A DNA stretch of 64,000 bases from Yunchengibacter salinarum (GTDB lineage: Bacteria > Pseudomonadota > Alphaproteobacteria > Sphingomonadales > Kordiimonadaceae). The DNA lies in assembly GCF_037658235.1 (NCBI RefSeq), contig NZ_JBBJLN010000004.1, positions 244,956-308,955 on the forward strand. Direction: 5' to 3'. Shown in pieces: positions 1-8,938 of the stretch (within the stretch, counting starts at the first letter, position 1; every line of letters begins with the position of its first letter). The notes beneath the pieces are model-generated. The model did not search any database. It saw only the letters and a list, made by a program, of their open reading frames with translations, and had not been told where the DNA came from. The translations under genes were made by a program, and so were the position numbers.

Positions 1-1352
1 CACCAGGGCACATCATTGGTGAACCGCTTGAGGAACTGGGCCGCCGTGATGGAGCCCGCTTCCTTGCCGCCCACATTCTTCATATCGGCGGTGGGGGTGT
101 TGATCATGCGGTCATAGGCATCGTCCAGCGGCAGGCGCCAGACCCGGTCACCGCTGGCGCTGCCGGCGCTGGAAAGCTGCTCGGCCAGATCGTCCCGGTC
201 GGTGAATATGCCGGCATATTCATGACCCAGCGTAACGATGATGGCGCCGGTCAGCGTGGCCAGGTCGATCATCACGTCCGGCGCGAAGCGCTGCTGCGTG
301 TACCACATGGCATCGGCGAGGACGAGACGGCCTTCCGCATCGGTATTGAGGACTTCGATGGTCTGGCCGGACATGCTGGTGACCACATCCCCTGGCCGGG
401 TGGCCCTGCCATCCGGCATGTTTTCCACCAGGCCCAGAACACCCACGGCGTTGACCGGCGCCTTCCGCCCGGCCAGCGCCCGCATCAGGCCCGCCACGAT
501 ACCGGCGCCGCCCATGTCCCATTTCATCATGCCCATATTGTCGGCGGGCTTGAGCGAAATGCCGCCGGTGTCAAAGGTGACCCCCTTGCCCACAAAGGCG
601 GCGGGCTTGTCCCCGGCCTTGCCGCCATTCCAGCGCATCACCACCAGCTTGGATTCGCGCACCGAACCATCGCCCACCGACAGCAGGGAACCCATGCCGA
701 GTTCCTTCATTTCGGCTTCCCCCAGCACATCGATCTCAAGGCCCAGGGATGTCATTTCCGCCACCCGGTCGGCGAAGCTTTCGGGGTTGAGATGGTTGGC
801 GGGCTCGGAAATCAGGTCGCGGGTATAATGAACCGCGTCCACCACCGCGGCGCGCGGGGCATAGGCCGCCTCGGCGGCTTTCGGGTCCGCCACCGCCAGG
901 CTGAGGTGCTTCAGGCTGGGCTTCTTGTCCGCCCCTTCACGGGTGCGGTATTTATCGAAACGGTAGAAACGCAGCGCCGCGCCTTCCGCCACCATGGCCG
1001 GGTCGAGCGAGTCAATATCGGCCATCAGCGTCACATGCGCCGAACCGGCATATTCCGCCCTGGCCACCAGCGCCGCCCCGGCATGAAGGCTGTCCAGCTC
1101 CCGGCCCTTACTGTCCGCGCTGCCGCCAAGGCCGACCAGAAACACCCGGTCCAGCTTCTCATCAGGGGCGAGCACATCCAGCACCTGCGCGCGCTCGCCA
1201 GTGAACCCGGCCCGGTTCGCCGCGCGGGTCAAGGCACCGCCCGTGGCCTTGTCCATCTCGGCGGCCTTGCCGGACAGGGCCTGTCCTTGCGCCATGAAAA
1301 CGGCAACAGCGCCCGCTTCGGGTAGATGATCGCCCGTGAAGTCCAGTTTCAT
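1..1352 (-). CDS. pepA: Leucyl aminopeptidase (M17), 3' end outside window
   Basis: Cytosolic metallo-aminopeptidase that removes N-terminal residues from peptides. The translated complement begins MKLDFTGDHLPEAGAV and has an N-terminal regulatory macro-like domain followed by the M17 catalytic domain. The family signature NTDAEGRLVLAD is present. So are the lysine/aspartate metal-binding segments GKGVTFDTGGISLKP and KWDMGGAG. About 450 residues are visible and the C-terminus is cut by the window edge; full-length family members have roughly 480-500, so only a short tail is missing. The ATG at 1352 has a GAGGGAG ribosome site just upstream. It is divergent from lptD across 236 bp. Confidence 0.97.
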   Translation of the reverse strand, partial: MKLDFTGDHLPEAGAVAVFMAQGQALSGKAAEMDKATGGALTRAANRAGFTGERAQVLDVLAPDEKLDRVFLVGLGGSADSKGRELDSLHAGAALVARAEYAGSAHVTLMADIDSLDPAMVAEGAALRFYRFDKYRTREGADKKPSLKHLSLAVADPKAAEAAYAPRAAVVDAVHYTRDLISEPANHLNPESFADRVAEMTSLGLEIDVLGEAEMKELGMGSLLSVGDGSVRESKLVVMRWNGGKAGDKPAAFVGKGVTFDTGGISLKPADNMGMMKWDMGGAGIVAGLMRALAGRKAPVNAVGVLGLVENMPDGRATRPGDVVTSMSGQTIEVLNTDAEGRLVLADAMWYTQQRFAPDVMIDLATLTGAIIVTLGHEYAGIFTDRDDLAEQLSSAGSASGDRVWRLPLDDAYDRMINTPTADMKNVGGKEAGSITAAQFLKRFTNDVPW

Positions 1353-1588
1353 TGCTCTCGCTCCCTCGATAATGGTTGGCCCGGCCAAACGGGCCGTGCC
1401 TGTAACATGGCACAGACCCTAGCGATGTGCGGATCAATCACAAGGGTTCTGCCGCCGATTTTTCCGCCCGCACGGCGCAACGCACCAATGTGCGGCGACC
1501 TGAAAGGCTCCGTGAATGTGCTAACCATTGCAAGCGGGGGCCCATCCCGGCTAACAAAAGGCTCGAACCTTCAAAAGGGATACCCTTC

Positions 1589-3853
1589 GTGCCCCACCCT
1601 TTCCACAAGCAGACTGCGCCCCGTTCGCGCAGAATACCACTGGCGGCGTTCTGGCTGTGCGCATTGACGGCAACTTCGACGCACCCGTCGGCGCTGGCCG
1701 CCGATCCCGTCAGGCTGGACGGTGACCGCATCCTGATCGACGAGGGCCGTCAGGTCGCGCCCGGCTCGGTGTCGGAGGACAGCGTGGATCTGGCCGCCGA
1801 CCGGCTGATCTACGACCCGGACACCGGCGATGTTCTGGCGCGTGGCCGGGTGATGCTGCGCCGGGACGGCTACACGCTGGAAGCAGGCGAAGTGCGCTAT
1901 AATGACCGCACCGGCGAAGCCACCGCCAAGGGCGCCGTGGAACTGACCACGCCCGATGGCCAGCGCCTGATCGCCCCGCGGATCGAATTGACCGACAGAC
2001 TGCGCAAAGCGCTGGTGGACAGCGTGCGGCTTTTGCTGGAAGACGGCAGCCAGGTGGCGGCGCTGTCCGCGAACCACGACAACGAAACCGGAATCACGGT
2101 GCTGGACCAGGCGGTCTATAGCCCCTGCAAGGTGTGCGAGGGCGACCCCGACTCAGCCCCCACCTGGGCGATCAAGGCGAAAAAGGTCACCCATGACCGG
2201 GACAAGCAGCGCATCACTTACAAGAACGCGCAGCTTGAAATGTTTTCCGTGCCCGTATTGTGGACGCCCTATTTCTCCCACCCGGACCCAACGGTGGACC
2301 GGGCCAGCGGCTTTCTGCCGCTCAAGCTCAATTCCCGCAATGAACTGGGGCTGACCGCCACTCTGCCTTATTATCAGGTGCTGTCCCGCAGCGCGGACCT
2401 GACCCTGTCCCCCACCATCACCACCCGCGAAGGGCCGGTGCTGGCGGCGGAGGTCAGGAAACGGCTACAGGCTGGCCAGTTCCGCGTGGCGGGGTCCATC
2501 ACACGGCCCACACGCCGCACAGACGACAACACACCGCTGCCGGGGCGCCAGTTTCGCGGCCACATCGCCAGCGACGGGCGCTTTCATCATGGCAGCCACT
2601 GGCAATCCCGCTATCAGGTGAACTGGGCATCGGACGACACCTTTCTGCGCCGCTACGGCTTTTCCGAAGCGGACACGCTGATCAACGACTATACGCTGGA
2701 AGGCTTTTATGGCCGGTCCTATCTGTCGGCGCGCACGCTGGCCTTTCAGGGCCTGCGGCAGGAGGACATCGCCGGCGAGACTCCCTTCGCCCTGCCCCTT
2801 CTCACCGGCCAGTTCGTTACCACGCCGGACGGGCTGGGCGGCACGCTGACTCTGACCGGCAATGCTTTGGCGCTGTCACGCACCGGCGGCACTGACACCC
2901 AGCGCGCCAGCGCCGCCGCCGAATGGGAGCGCCGCTGGATATCGGGCGGCGGCATGGTTCTGGACCTGTCGGCCTTTTCCCGAATGGATTTCTATAATGT
3001 GGAAGACGCGCAGGATGCCTTCGGCGTCACCTTCGAGGCGGAGGAGGTCACCGAGTTTCGCGCCCTCACCCGGTTTACCGGCACACTTTCCCTGCCCCTG
3101 GTCAAAACCCTTGAAGGGGGCGCCACGCATACGCTGGAACCCCTGCTTCAGCTTACCCTGTCGCCGGATACGGGCGCGCCGGACAGGCTGGTGAACGAGG
3201 ACAGCCGCGCTTTCGAACTGTCGCCGCTCAACCTGTTCTCGGCGGATCGGGCGTCCGGTTACGACATCTGGGAAGAAGGCAGCCGCGCCACGCTGGGCCT
3301 GAAATGGCGCTATGAAGGCCAGCGGCTGAACAGTCGCCTTCTGGTGGGCCACAGCGTCCGTTTCACCGGCAGCAATCAGGGCTTTGCGCCGGGCACCGGG
3401 CTGAGCGGCACCAATTCGGATATCGTGACCAGCCTTCAGATGGACTGGGGGAACTGGCTGACCCTGGATCATGATTTGCGGCTGGATGAAAGCACTCTGG
3501 CCATACGCCGGAACGAGGCGATTCTCGGCCTCTCCGGCAAGGCGGTGGGAATCAGTTTCGGCTATCACAAGCTGAACCGGAACCTGGCCGAAACGGGCCG
3601 GATTGACCGGGAAGACCGGGAAGAGCTGCGGGCCGATGCGCGCTGGGACATTTCCAACACATGGCGGCTTACCGGATTCGGCATTCAGGATCTGACGAAC
3701 GGATCGGACGGTGTGGAATATGGCGGCGCCATCGCTTATCACAATGACTGCATACAACTGCAATTGGAAGTGCGCGAAAGCTTCACCTTCGACCGGGACT
3801 TCGATCCCGGCACGTCGGTCCTGTTCCGCATCAAGCTGGCCAATCTGGGCTGA
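1589..3853 (+). CDS. lptD: LPS-assembly outer-membrane protein LptD
   Basis: Outer-membrane beta-barrel that, with LptE, inserts lipopolysaccharide into the outer leaflet. I chose the GTG at 1589 because AAGGGA lies 8 nt upstream and the protein then opens with a signal peptide: basic RSRR, a hydrophobic core, and a probable cleavage at ALA-AD. This gives 754 residues. An OstA/LptA-like periplasmic domain follows (about 40-170), then the LptD barrel. Cysteines in the YSPCKVC segment and a late C-terminal Cys (HNDCIQ) fit the disulfides that mature LptD. An upstream in-frame ATG at 1427 would add 54 residues that do not look like a signal peptide. It is first of lptD-surA-pdxA-rsmA; SurA is the chaperone for LptD, so the pairing makes functional sense. 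Confidence 0.95.
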   Translation: MPHPFHKQTAPRSRRIPLAAFWLCALTATSTHPSALAADPVRLDGDRILIDEGRQVAPGSVSEDSVDLAADRLIYDPDTGDVLARGRVMLRRDGYTLEAGEVRYNDRTGEATAKGAVELTTPDGQRLIAPRIELTDRLRKALVDSVRLLLEDGSQVAALSANHDNETGITVLDQAVYSPCKVCEGDPDSAPTWAIKAKKVTHDRDKQRITYKNAQLEMFSVPVLWTPYFSHPDPTVDRASGFLPLKLNSRNELGLTATLPYYQVLSRSADLTLSPTITTREGPVLAAEVRKRLQAGQFRVAGSITRPTRRTDDNTPLPGRQFRGHIASDGRFHHGSHWQSRYQVNWASDDTFLRRYGFSEADTLINDYTLEGFYGRSYLSARTLAFQGLRQEDIAGETPFALPLLTGQFVTTPDGLGGTLTLTGNALALSRTGGTDTQRASAAAEWERRWISGGGMVLDLSAFSRMDFYNVEDAQDAFGVTFEAEEVTEFRALTRFTGTLSLPLVKTLEGGATHTLEPLLQLTLSPDTGAPDRLVNEDSRAFELSPLNLFSADRASGYDIWEEGSRATLGLKWRYEGQRLNSRLLVGHSVRFTGSNQGFAPGTGLSGTNSDIVTSLQMDWGNWLTLDHDLRLDESTLAIRRNEAILGLSGKAVGISFGYHKLNRNLAETGRIDREDREELRADARWDISNTWRLTGFGIQDLTNGSDGVEYGGAIAYHNDCIQLQLEVRESFTFDRDFDPGTSVLFRIKLANLG

Positions 3854-3860
3854 TCCCCGA

Positions 3861-3886
3861 AGGCCACCCTGATTTTGGGGTGGCCT
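3861..3886 (+). other. Hairpin between lptD and surA
   Basis: A perfect 9-bp stem, AGGCCACCC / GGGTGGCCT, with an 8-nt loop (TGATTTTG), begins 8 nt after the lptD stop codon. There is no T-tract after it, so it is not a standard intrinsic terminator. It could stabilise the lptD 3' end, partly attenuate read-through into surA, or mark an RNA processing point. Confidence 0.35.
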
Positions 3887-3991
3887 GTGGGCGTTAAAAT
3901 GTCTAAAACGCGGGGCTGGATACCGCAGGCCGGGGTGGCCCTTCCAATGACCGCCCCGGACCAGAGGACACAGTCGTCCATAGGAGAGAAC

Positions 3992-5359
3992 ATGACGTCA
4001 GGTGCCACAAAAACCCCCATCCGTGCAGTGCTGACGATGGCGGGCACCCTGATGACCCACGGCGCACAGCACCTGCGCGCCGCCGCCGGGCGCGGTTCCG
4101 CGCTGGCCGGGCTGCTGATTCTGCTGGCCATACCCGCCATGGGACAGTCGGGCGATCGTTCCGACGCCACTCCCATCAACAGCATCGAAGTGCTGGTCAA
4201 TGACGAACCGATCACCAGTTTCGACATCAACCGTCGTCTCAGACTGGTGATCGCGGTTTCGGGCGGGGTATCCTCCGAAGAGGAATTCATGCAATTGCGC
4301 GAACAGGTAATCAAAGCCCTGGTGGACGAGAAACTCCAGATTCAGGAAGCGGCGGAAAATGATCTGACCGTGCAGGACGAGGAGCTGGAACGCTTTTTCG
4401 CCCGCCGCGCGGAAGGCACCGGCCAGTCCCCGGAACAGTTCGAACGGGCGCTGGAACAGATCGGCGCGGGGCGTGAAACCATGGTCAACCAGATGCGGGC
4501 AGAGCTGGTCTGGTCGCGCCTGGTGCAGGGCCGCATGGGCGCCTTTGTCAGTGTTTCCGACGAGGAAGTGAACGCCTTCATTCAGCGCATCTATGACAAT
4601 AAGGGCAAGTTCGAATACCGCCTGTCGGAAATCGTGCTGCTGACGGAAAGCAGCGCCCAGAATGAAGCGATCAAGGCCAATGCGGAAGAGATCGTCGAAC
4701 GCATCCGGGACGGCGCACCCTTTCCGCAACTGGCACAGCAGCTTTCCGCCTCGCCAACCGCGGCTGTGGGCGGTGACCTGGGCTGGGTCACCAGCGACGA
4801 CCTGAGCGCGGCACAGGAAAAAGCGGTCAATACGATCAATATAGGCGATGTGGCGGACCCCATCCGCACGCCCGGCGGCTATGTGATCATCGCCGTTCGG
4901 GACCGTCGCCGGATTCTCACTGCGGACCCGCTGGACAAGCAGCTTGACCTGCGCCAGCTTCACCTGAAAGCGGACACCCCCGATCTGGAAGATGCTGAAA
5001 CCCGCTTCCGCAACACCATCGAAAACATGCCGCCGGAAGGGGAGCGGTGCGGCCAGTTGGAAAGCGTGGCCGAAAAGGCGGGCGCCAATGGCCGGCTGGA
5101 CCTGGGCCAGTTGCGCCTGCGGGATCTTCAGGGCAGCATCCGTAAAGCCGTGCAGGACCTTGAAGACGGTCAGGCCACCGACATCATCGCGCTGGATGAC
5201 GGCCTGCATGTACTGGTGGTCTGCGGCACCACCGAGCCGGAAATCCGCGAACCGGAATATGACCAGATTTACAATCAGCTTGAACAGCAACGCCTTTCCA
5301 TGATGGGCCGCCGCTATCTGCGCGATCTCAGGCGGGACGCCATCATCGATTACCGCTAG
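3992..5359 (+). CDS. surA: Periplasmic peptidyl-prolyl isomerase / OMP chaperone SurA
   Basis: Periplasmic chaperone that escorts outer-membrane proteins, including LptD, to the BAM complex. The ATG at 3992 is preceded by AGGAGAG. An earlier in-frame ATG (3875) lacks such a site and would overlap the hairpin region. The 455-residue product starts with a long basic region and a hydrophobic segment, LAGLLILLAIPAMG (signal peptide). A SurA N-terminal domain follows (NSIEVLVNDEPITSFDI), then a parvulin domain (about 210-310, with GGDLGWV) and a C-terminal region that looks like a degenerate second parvulin repeat. It sits 138 bp after lptD and 10 bp before pdxA. A later ATG at 4052 would give a more ordinary signal peptide and cannot be excluded. 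Confidence 0.92.
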   Translation: MTSGATKTPIRAVLTMAGTLMTHGAQHLRAAAGRGSALAGLLILLAIPAMGQSGDRSDATPINSIEVLVNDEPITSFDINRRLRLVIAVSGGVSSEEEFMQLREQVIKALVDEKLQIQEAAENDLTVQDEELERFFARRAEGTGQSPEQFERALEQIGAGRETMVNQMRAELVWSRLVQGRMGAFVSVSDEEVNAFIQRIYDNKGKFEYRLSEIVLLTESSAQNEAIKANAEEIVERIRDGAPFPQLAQQLSASPTAAVGGDLGWVTSDDLSAAQEKAVNTINIGDVADPIRTPGGYVIIAVRDRRRILTADPLDKQLDLRQLHLKADTPDLEDAETRFRNTIENMPPEGERCGQLESVAEKAGANGRLDLGQLRLRDLQGSIRKAVQDLEDGQATDIIALDDGLHVLVVCGTTEPEIREPEYDQIYNQLEQQRLSMMGRRYLRDLRRDAIIDYR

Positions 5360-5369
5360 GATACCGGCC

Positions 5370-6374
5370 ATGACCGATCCCGTGCCGCCACTTGCCTTGA
5401 CCATGGGGGAACCGGCGGGTGTGGGCCCCACTCTCGCGGCCCGGCTCTGGCGGGACCGGCGCCATCACAGCCTGCCGGAATTCTGCTTTTATGGTGATTC
5501 CGCCGCCCTTCATGCGGTGGACCCGGACCTGCCCGTCCTCCATGTCGCGACCCCTGAAGAAGCGACAACCGTATTCGACCGGGCCTTGCCGGTCATGCCG
5601 TTGCCACTCGGCGCGCCCGTGGTGCCGGGGCAGTTGAACCCGCTCAACGGCCCCGGCGTGATCGCCGCCATTGATCGCGCCGTGGCGGATTGCCGGGCCG
5701 GGCGGGTCAGCGGCGTGGTCACCGCGCCGATTCACAAGAAGGCACTCTATGACACCGGTTTCGATGCACCGGGGCATACGGAATATCTGGCCCGCCTGTG
5801 CGGCATGGCGGACGAAGCCAGCATCATGATGCTGATGGCCGCTGACCTGAAAGTGGTCCCGGTCACCATCCACATACCGCTGAAAGACGTGGCCGACCGG
5901 CTGACCGTAGATGGCATCGTCCATGCCGGTCGCGTGCTGCACCGGGATCTGAAGCACCGATTCGCGCTTGCCGCGCCGCGGCTGGCGCTGGCCGGGCTGA
6001 ACCCCCATGCGGGCGAAGGCGGTGGCATCGGCGAGGAGGAATCCCGCCTTCTCGCCCCCGCGGTGGCCAGGCTGCGTGGCCAAGGCGTGGACATCACCGA
6101 CCCGCAAAGTGCCGACACCCTGTTTCATCCCGAAGCGCGAACACAATACGATGCCGCCCTGTGCATGTATCACGATCAGGCGCTGATTCCGGTCAAGACA
6201 ATCGATTTCTGGGGCGGTGTGAATGTGACGCTGGGCCTGCCCGTCATCCGCACCTCGCCGGATCATGGCACGGCCCTGAATCTGGCCGGCAGCAGCGCGG
6301 CCAGGCCGGAAAGCCTGCTGGCCGCCATCCGGGCCGCCCATATGATGGCGGTGCGAAGCGCGGGCCGGTCATGA
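5370..6374 (+). CDS. pdxA: 4-hydroxythreonine-4-phosphate dehydrogenase
   Basis: Oxidises 4-phosphohydroxy-L-threonine in the DXP-dependent branch of pyridoxal phosphate synthesis. The 334-residue protein has the usual family length. It carries the metal-binding histidine segments PGHTEYLARLC, GLNPHAGEGG and CMYHDQALIPVKT, and the C-terminal signature LPVIRTSPDHGTALNLAG. The gene is 10 bp downstream of surA and overlaps rsmA by ATGA, so the three are probably co-transcribed and the last two translationally coupled. The surA-pdxA-rsmA order is widely conserved in proteobacteria. Confidence 0.97.
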   Translation: MTDPVPPLALTMGEPAGVGPTLAARLWRDRRHHSLPEFCFYGDSAALHAVDPDLPVLHVATPEEATTVFDRALPVMPLPLGAPVVPGQLNPLNGPGVIAAIDRAVADCRAGRVSGVVTAPIHKKALYDTGFDAPGHTEYLARLCGMADEASIMMLMAADLKVVPVTIHIPLKDVADRLTVDGIVHAGRVLHRDLKHRFALAAPRLALAGLNPHAGEGGGIGEEESRLLAPAVARLRGQGVDITDPQSADTLFHPEARTQYDAALCMYHDQALIPVKTIDFWGGVNVTLGLPVIRTSPDHGTALNLAGSSAARPESLLAAIRAAHMMAVRSAGRS

Positions 6375-7270
6375 CCGGCCGCCCCCCGTCGGCCCCTGCC
6401 GATCCCGGCACGTCCGCACCTGGTGGGGACGGCCTTCCCCCCCTGCGGGATGTGATCCGCACCTTTGACCTGAAAGCCCGCAAGTCGCTGGGTCAGAACT
6501 TCCTGCTGGACCTGAACCTGACCGCCAAGATCGCCCGTCTGGCCGGGCCGCTTGAAGGGCACACCGTCTATGAGATTGGCCCCGGCCCCGGTGGTCTGAC
6601 CCGCGCCCTGCTGAGCCAGGGGGCCGATCGGGTGGTGGCGGTGGAAATGGACCCGCGCTGTGTCTCCGCGCTCAGTGATGTGGCGGCCCGTTATCCGGGG
6701 CGCCTTACCGTGGTGGAAGGCGACGCCCTCAAGGTGGACGAAGCCGCCCTTCTGCCCCCTGACAGGCCGGTGCGGATCGCCGCCAACCTGCCCTATAATG
6801 TGGGCACGCGGTTGCTGGTGAAATGGCTCACCGCCCCCTGGCCGCCATTTTACAAGAGCCTGACATTGATGTTTCAGCGGGAAGTGGCCGAACGGCTGGT
6901 GGCGCAGCCCGGCAGCAAGGCGTATGGCCGCCTGAGCGTGCTGGCGCAGTGGCGCGGCACGGTGCGGCTGGGACTGGGTGTGCCCCCCGCCGCCTTCACC
7001 CCGCCCCCCAAAGTGTCCAGCGCCGTGATCGTCTATGAACCGGGCGCACCGCTGCGGGATGACGTATCACCCCGGAGCCTTGAAAAGGTGGTGGCCACCG
7101 CCTTTCTGCAAAGGCGAAAGATGCTGCGCGCCAGCCTGAAAGGGCTGGATGTGCCCGCCAGTCTGCTGCTTGAAAAGGCGGGGATCGACCCTACCCTGCG
7201 CGCGGAAGCATTGGATATCGCCGATTTCTGTGCCCTGGGCGCGGCCTATGACCGCCTGATGGAAGGCTGA
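6371..7270 (+). CDS. rsmA: 16S rRNA dimethyladenosine transferase (KsgA)
   Basis: S-adenosylmethionine-dependent enzyme that dimethylates two adjacent adenosines in helix 45 of 16S rRNA late in small-subunit assembly. The start is the ATG at 6371, which overlaps the pdxA stop as ATGA. This gives 299 residues; the frame is open further upstream but inside pdxA. The SAM-binding motif I reads GPGPGGLTRAL, and the catalytic motif IV of N6-adenine methyltransferases reads NLPYN. QNFLLD near the N-terminus is typical of the family. It has a Pro/Gly-rich N-terminal leader of about 25 residues before the conserved core. Last gene of the operon; it converges on gmk with 13 bp between. Confidence 0.97.
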   Translation: MTGRPPSAPADPGTSAPGGDGLPPLRDVIRTFDLKARKSLGQNFLLDLNLTAKIARLAGPLEGHTVYEIGPGPGGLTRALLSQGADRVVAVEMDPRCVSALSDVAARYPGRLTVVEGDALKVDEAALLPPDRPVRIAANLPYNVGTRLLVKWLTAPWPPFYKSLTLMFQREVAERLVAQPGSKAYGRLSVLAQWRGTVRLGLGVPPAAFTPPPKVSSAVIVYEPGAPLRDDVSPRSLEKVVATAFLQRRKMLRASLKGLDVPASLLLEKAGIDPTLRAEALDIADFCALGAAYDRLMEG

Positions 7271-7283
7271 TCGGCGCGCCGGT

Positions 7284-7928
7284 TCAGGTTTCTTCACTCA
7301 CCAGTTTGCTGGCAAAATCGGAAATGCCCGGACGGCGCCGCAGCGCAAGCCGTTCCGCCGCCACAATGGTCTTCAACCGCTCGAATGTGGTATCCAGATC
7401 GTCATTGATCAGCACATAGTCATAGCCGTCCCAGCGGCTGATCTCGTCCCGCGCCTTGGCCATGCGCTTGCGCACCACCTCGTCGCTATCCTGGGCGCGC
7501 TTGCGCAGACGGTTTTCCAGTTCCTTCAGGCTGGGCGGCAGAATGAAGATCCGCACCAGATCGCTGGGCTGCTTGTTGGTGAGTTGCTGGGTGCCCTGCC
7601 AGTCAATATCGAAAATCACATCCTTGCCGGACCTGAGCGCCTCCAGCACCGGGCCGCGCGGCGTGCCATAGCGATTGTCGAACACCACGGCATGTTCCAG
7701 CAGTTCATCCGACTCCACCATGTCCCGAAAGCGGTCATGGCTGACAAAATAATAATCCTTCCCATCCACTTCGCCGGGCCGGGGGGCGCGGGTGGTGGCG
7801 GAAACGCTCATCACCATATCGCTGTCGTCCGCCAGCAGGCGCCGGGTCAGAGTGGTCTTGCCAGCGCCGGAAGGTGAGGAAATCACCAGCATCAGGCCGC
7901 GACGGTCATCGGGAGAGGTGGTTGTCAT
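7284..7928 (-). CDS. gmk: Guanylate kinase
   Basis: Phosphorylates GMP to GDP with ATP, feeding GTP, dGTP and (p)ppGpp pools. The 214-residue protein has a P-loop SSPSGAGKTTL near the N-terminus and the GMP-binding region with TRAPRPGEVDGKDYYFV, followed by the family's FDIDWQGT segment. It lies 39 bp downstream of yicC and is the last gene of the leftward fab-mltG-yicC-gmk series. The neighbouring yicC-gmk order is common in proteobacteria. Confidence 0.97.
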   Translation of the reverse strand: MTTTSPDDRRGLMLVISSPSGAGKTTLTRRLLADDSDMVMSVSATTRAPRPGEVDGKDYYFVSHDRFRDMVESDELLEHAVVFDNRYGTPRGPVLEALRSGKDVIFDIDWQGTQQLTNKQPSDLVRIFILPPSLKELENRLRKRAQDSDEVVRKRMAKARDEISRWDGYDYVLINDDLDTTFERLKTIVAAERLALRRRPGISDFASKLVSEET

Positions 7929-7967
7929 AAACCCTTCCGTTTCTTGCTTTGGCGCACGGGCGCCGGA

Positions 7968-8852
7968 TCATTCCACATTCAGCGCCTGCTCTCGCAGTCG
8001 ATCAATCAGGCTTTTCAACGTCATGCCCAGGCGCGTCAAGGCCACATCCCCGGATTTAGCGCACAGCGTATTGGCTTCCCGGTTCAGTTCCTGGGACAGG
8101 AAATCCAGCCGGCGCCCCTTGGGGGCCGCCTGATTCAAAAGGCTGCGGGCCTCATCCAGATGCGCCCGCAGGCGGTCGATCTCCTCGAAGACGTCGGCCT
8201 TGACCGCTATCAGCGCCAATTCCTGGGCCAGCCTGTCTTCCGGCACCGCCGAATCCAGCCCGGTGAGACGGGTCAGCGCCTGCTCCATACGGCTACGCGC
8301 GGCGGCTTCCCTGTCACCGGCCCGCTGCGCGGCGGCATCCACCGTGGCGGCCAGTTCATCCACCAGCCCGGTCAGCACGGGGGTAAGGCGGGCGCCCTCA
8401 TCCCGCCGCGCCTGAACAAGACCCTGCAACACATCATCAAGGCCATCCAGCACCGCCGCTTCCAGCACCGCACGGGCATCCCCGTCCAGGCCGGGATCGC
8501 AGTCCGTCATCACGCCGGGCAGCGCCAGCAGGCCATCGGCGCGCGCCGGGGCCGCCTGCCCTTTTCGCACCATGGTATCCGCGGCCGCGCGCACCGCCTC
8601 CAGCATGGCATCATTGATCCGCAAGGTGCCGGTGGCGCCGCTTTCCAGGCCAAGCGTGACCGATACACTGCCACGGGCCAGTTTTTCAGCCACCCGGCGC
8701 TTGATGGCCAGGTCCAGCCCGTCCAGCGCGGCAGGCACCCGCACGCGCACATCCAGCCCCCGGCCATTGACGGACTTCACCGCCAGAGTCCAGCCGCGAT
8801 CGCCCACGGTGCCGCTGGTTTCGAAATAGCCGGTCATGCTGGTAACGGTCAT
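7968..8852 (-). CDS. yicC: YicC family protein (putative endoribonuclease)
   Basis: The 294-residue protein starts MTVTSMTGYFE, the typical YicC N-terminus, and ends with the DUF1732 domain (GRRLDFLSQELNREANTL). In E. coli the family has been linked to RNA cleavage and small-RNA turnover; the function here is inferred from the family. A second in-frame ATG (MTGYF, at 8837) is a possible alternative start. The gene is between mltG and gmk, an arrangement seen in many alphaproteobacteria. Confidence 0.92.
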   Translation of the reverse strand: MTVTSMTGYFETSGTVGDRGWTLAVKSVNGRGLDVRVRVPAALDGLDLAIKRRVAEKLARGSVSVTLGLESGATGTLRINDAMLEAVRAAADTMVRKGQAAPARADGLLALPGVMTDCDPGLDGDARAVLEAAVLDGLDDVLQGLVQARRDEGARLTPVLTGLVDELAATVDAAAQRAGDREAAARSRMEQALTRLTGLDSAVPEDRLAQELALIAVKADVFEEIDRLRAHLDEARSLLNQAAPKGRRLDFLSQELNREANTLCAKSGDVALTRLGMTLKSLIDRLREQALNVE

Positions 8853-8938
8853 GGCCGCTCGGTTCCCCGGAATTGATCGTTCGGATTTGATGGTGTCGGG
8901 GCGGCACTATAGCCAAGGCGGCGCCAAATGGAAGGGTG

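Noticed and set aside
222..1325. 367-codon open frame on the plus strand at the window start
   Set aside because: Antisense to pepA, which is fully supported by the M17 signature on the minus strand.
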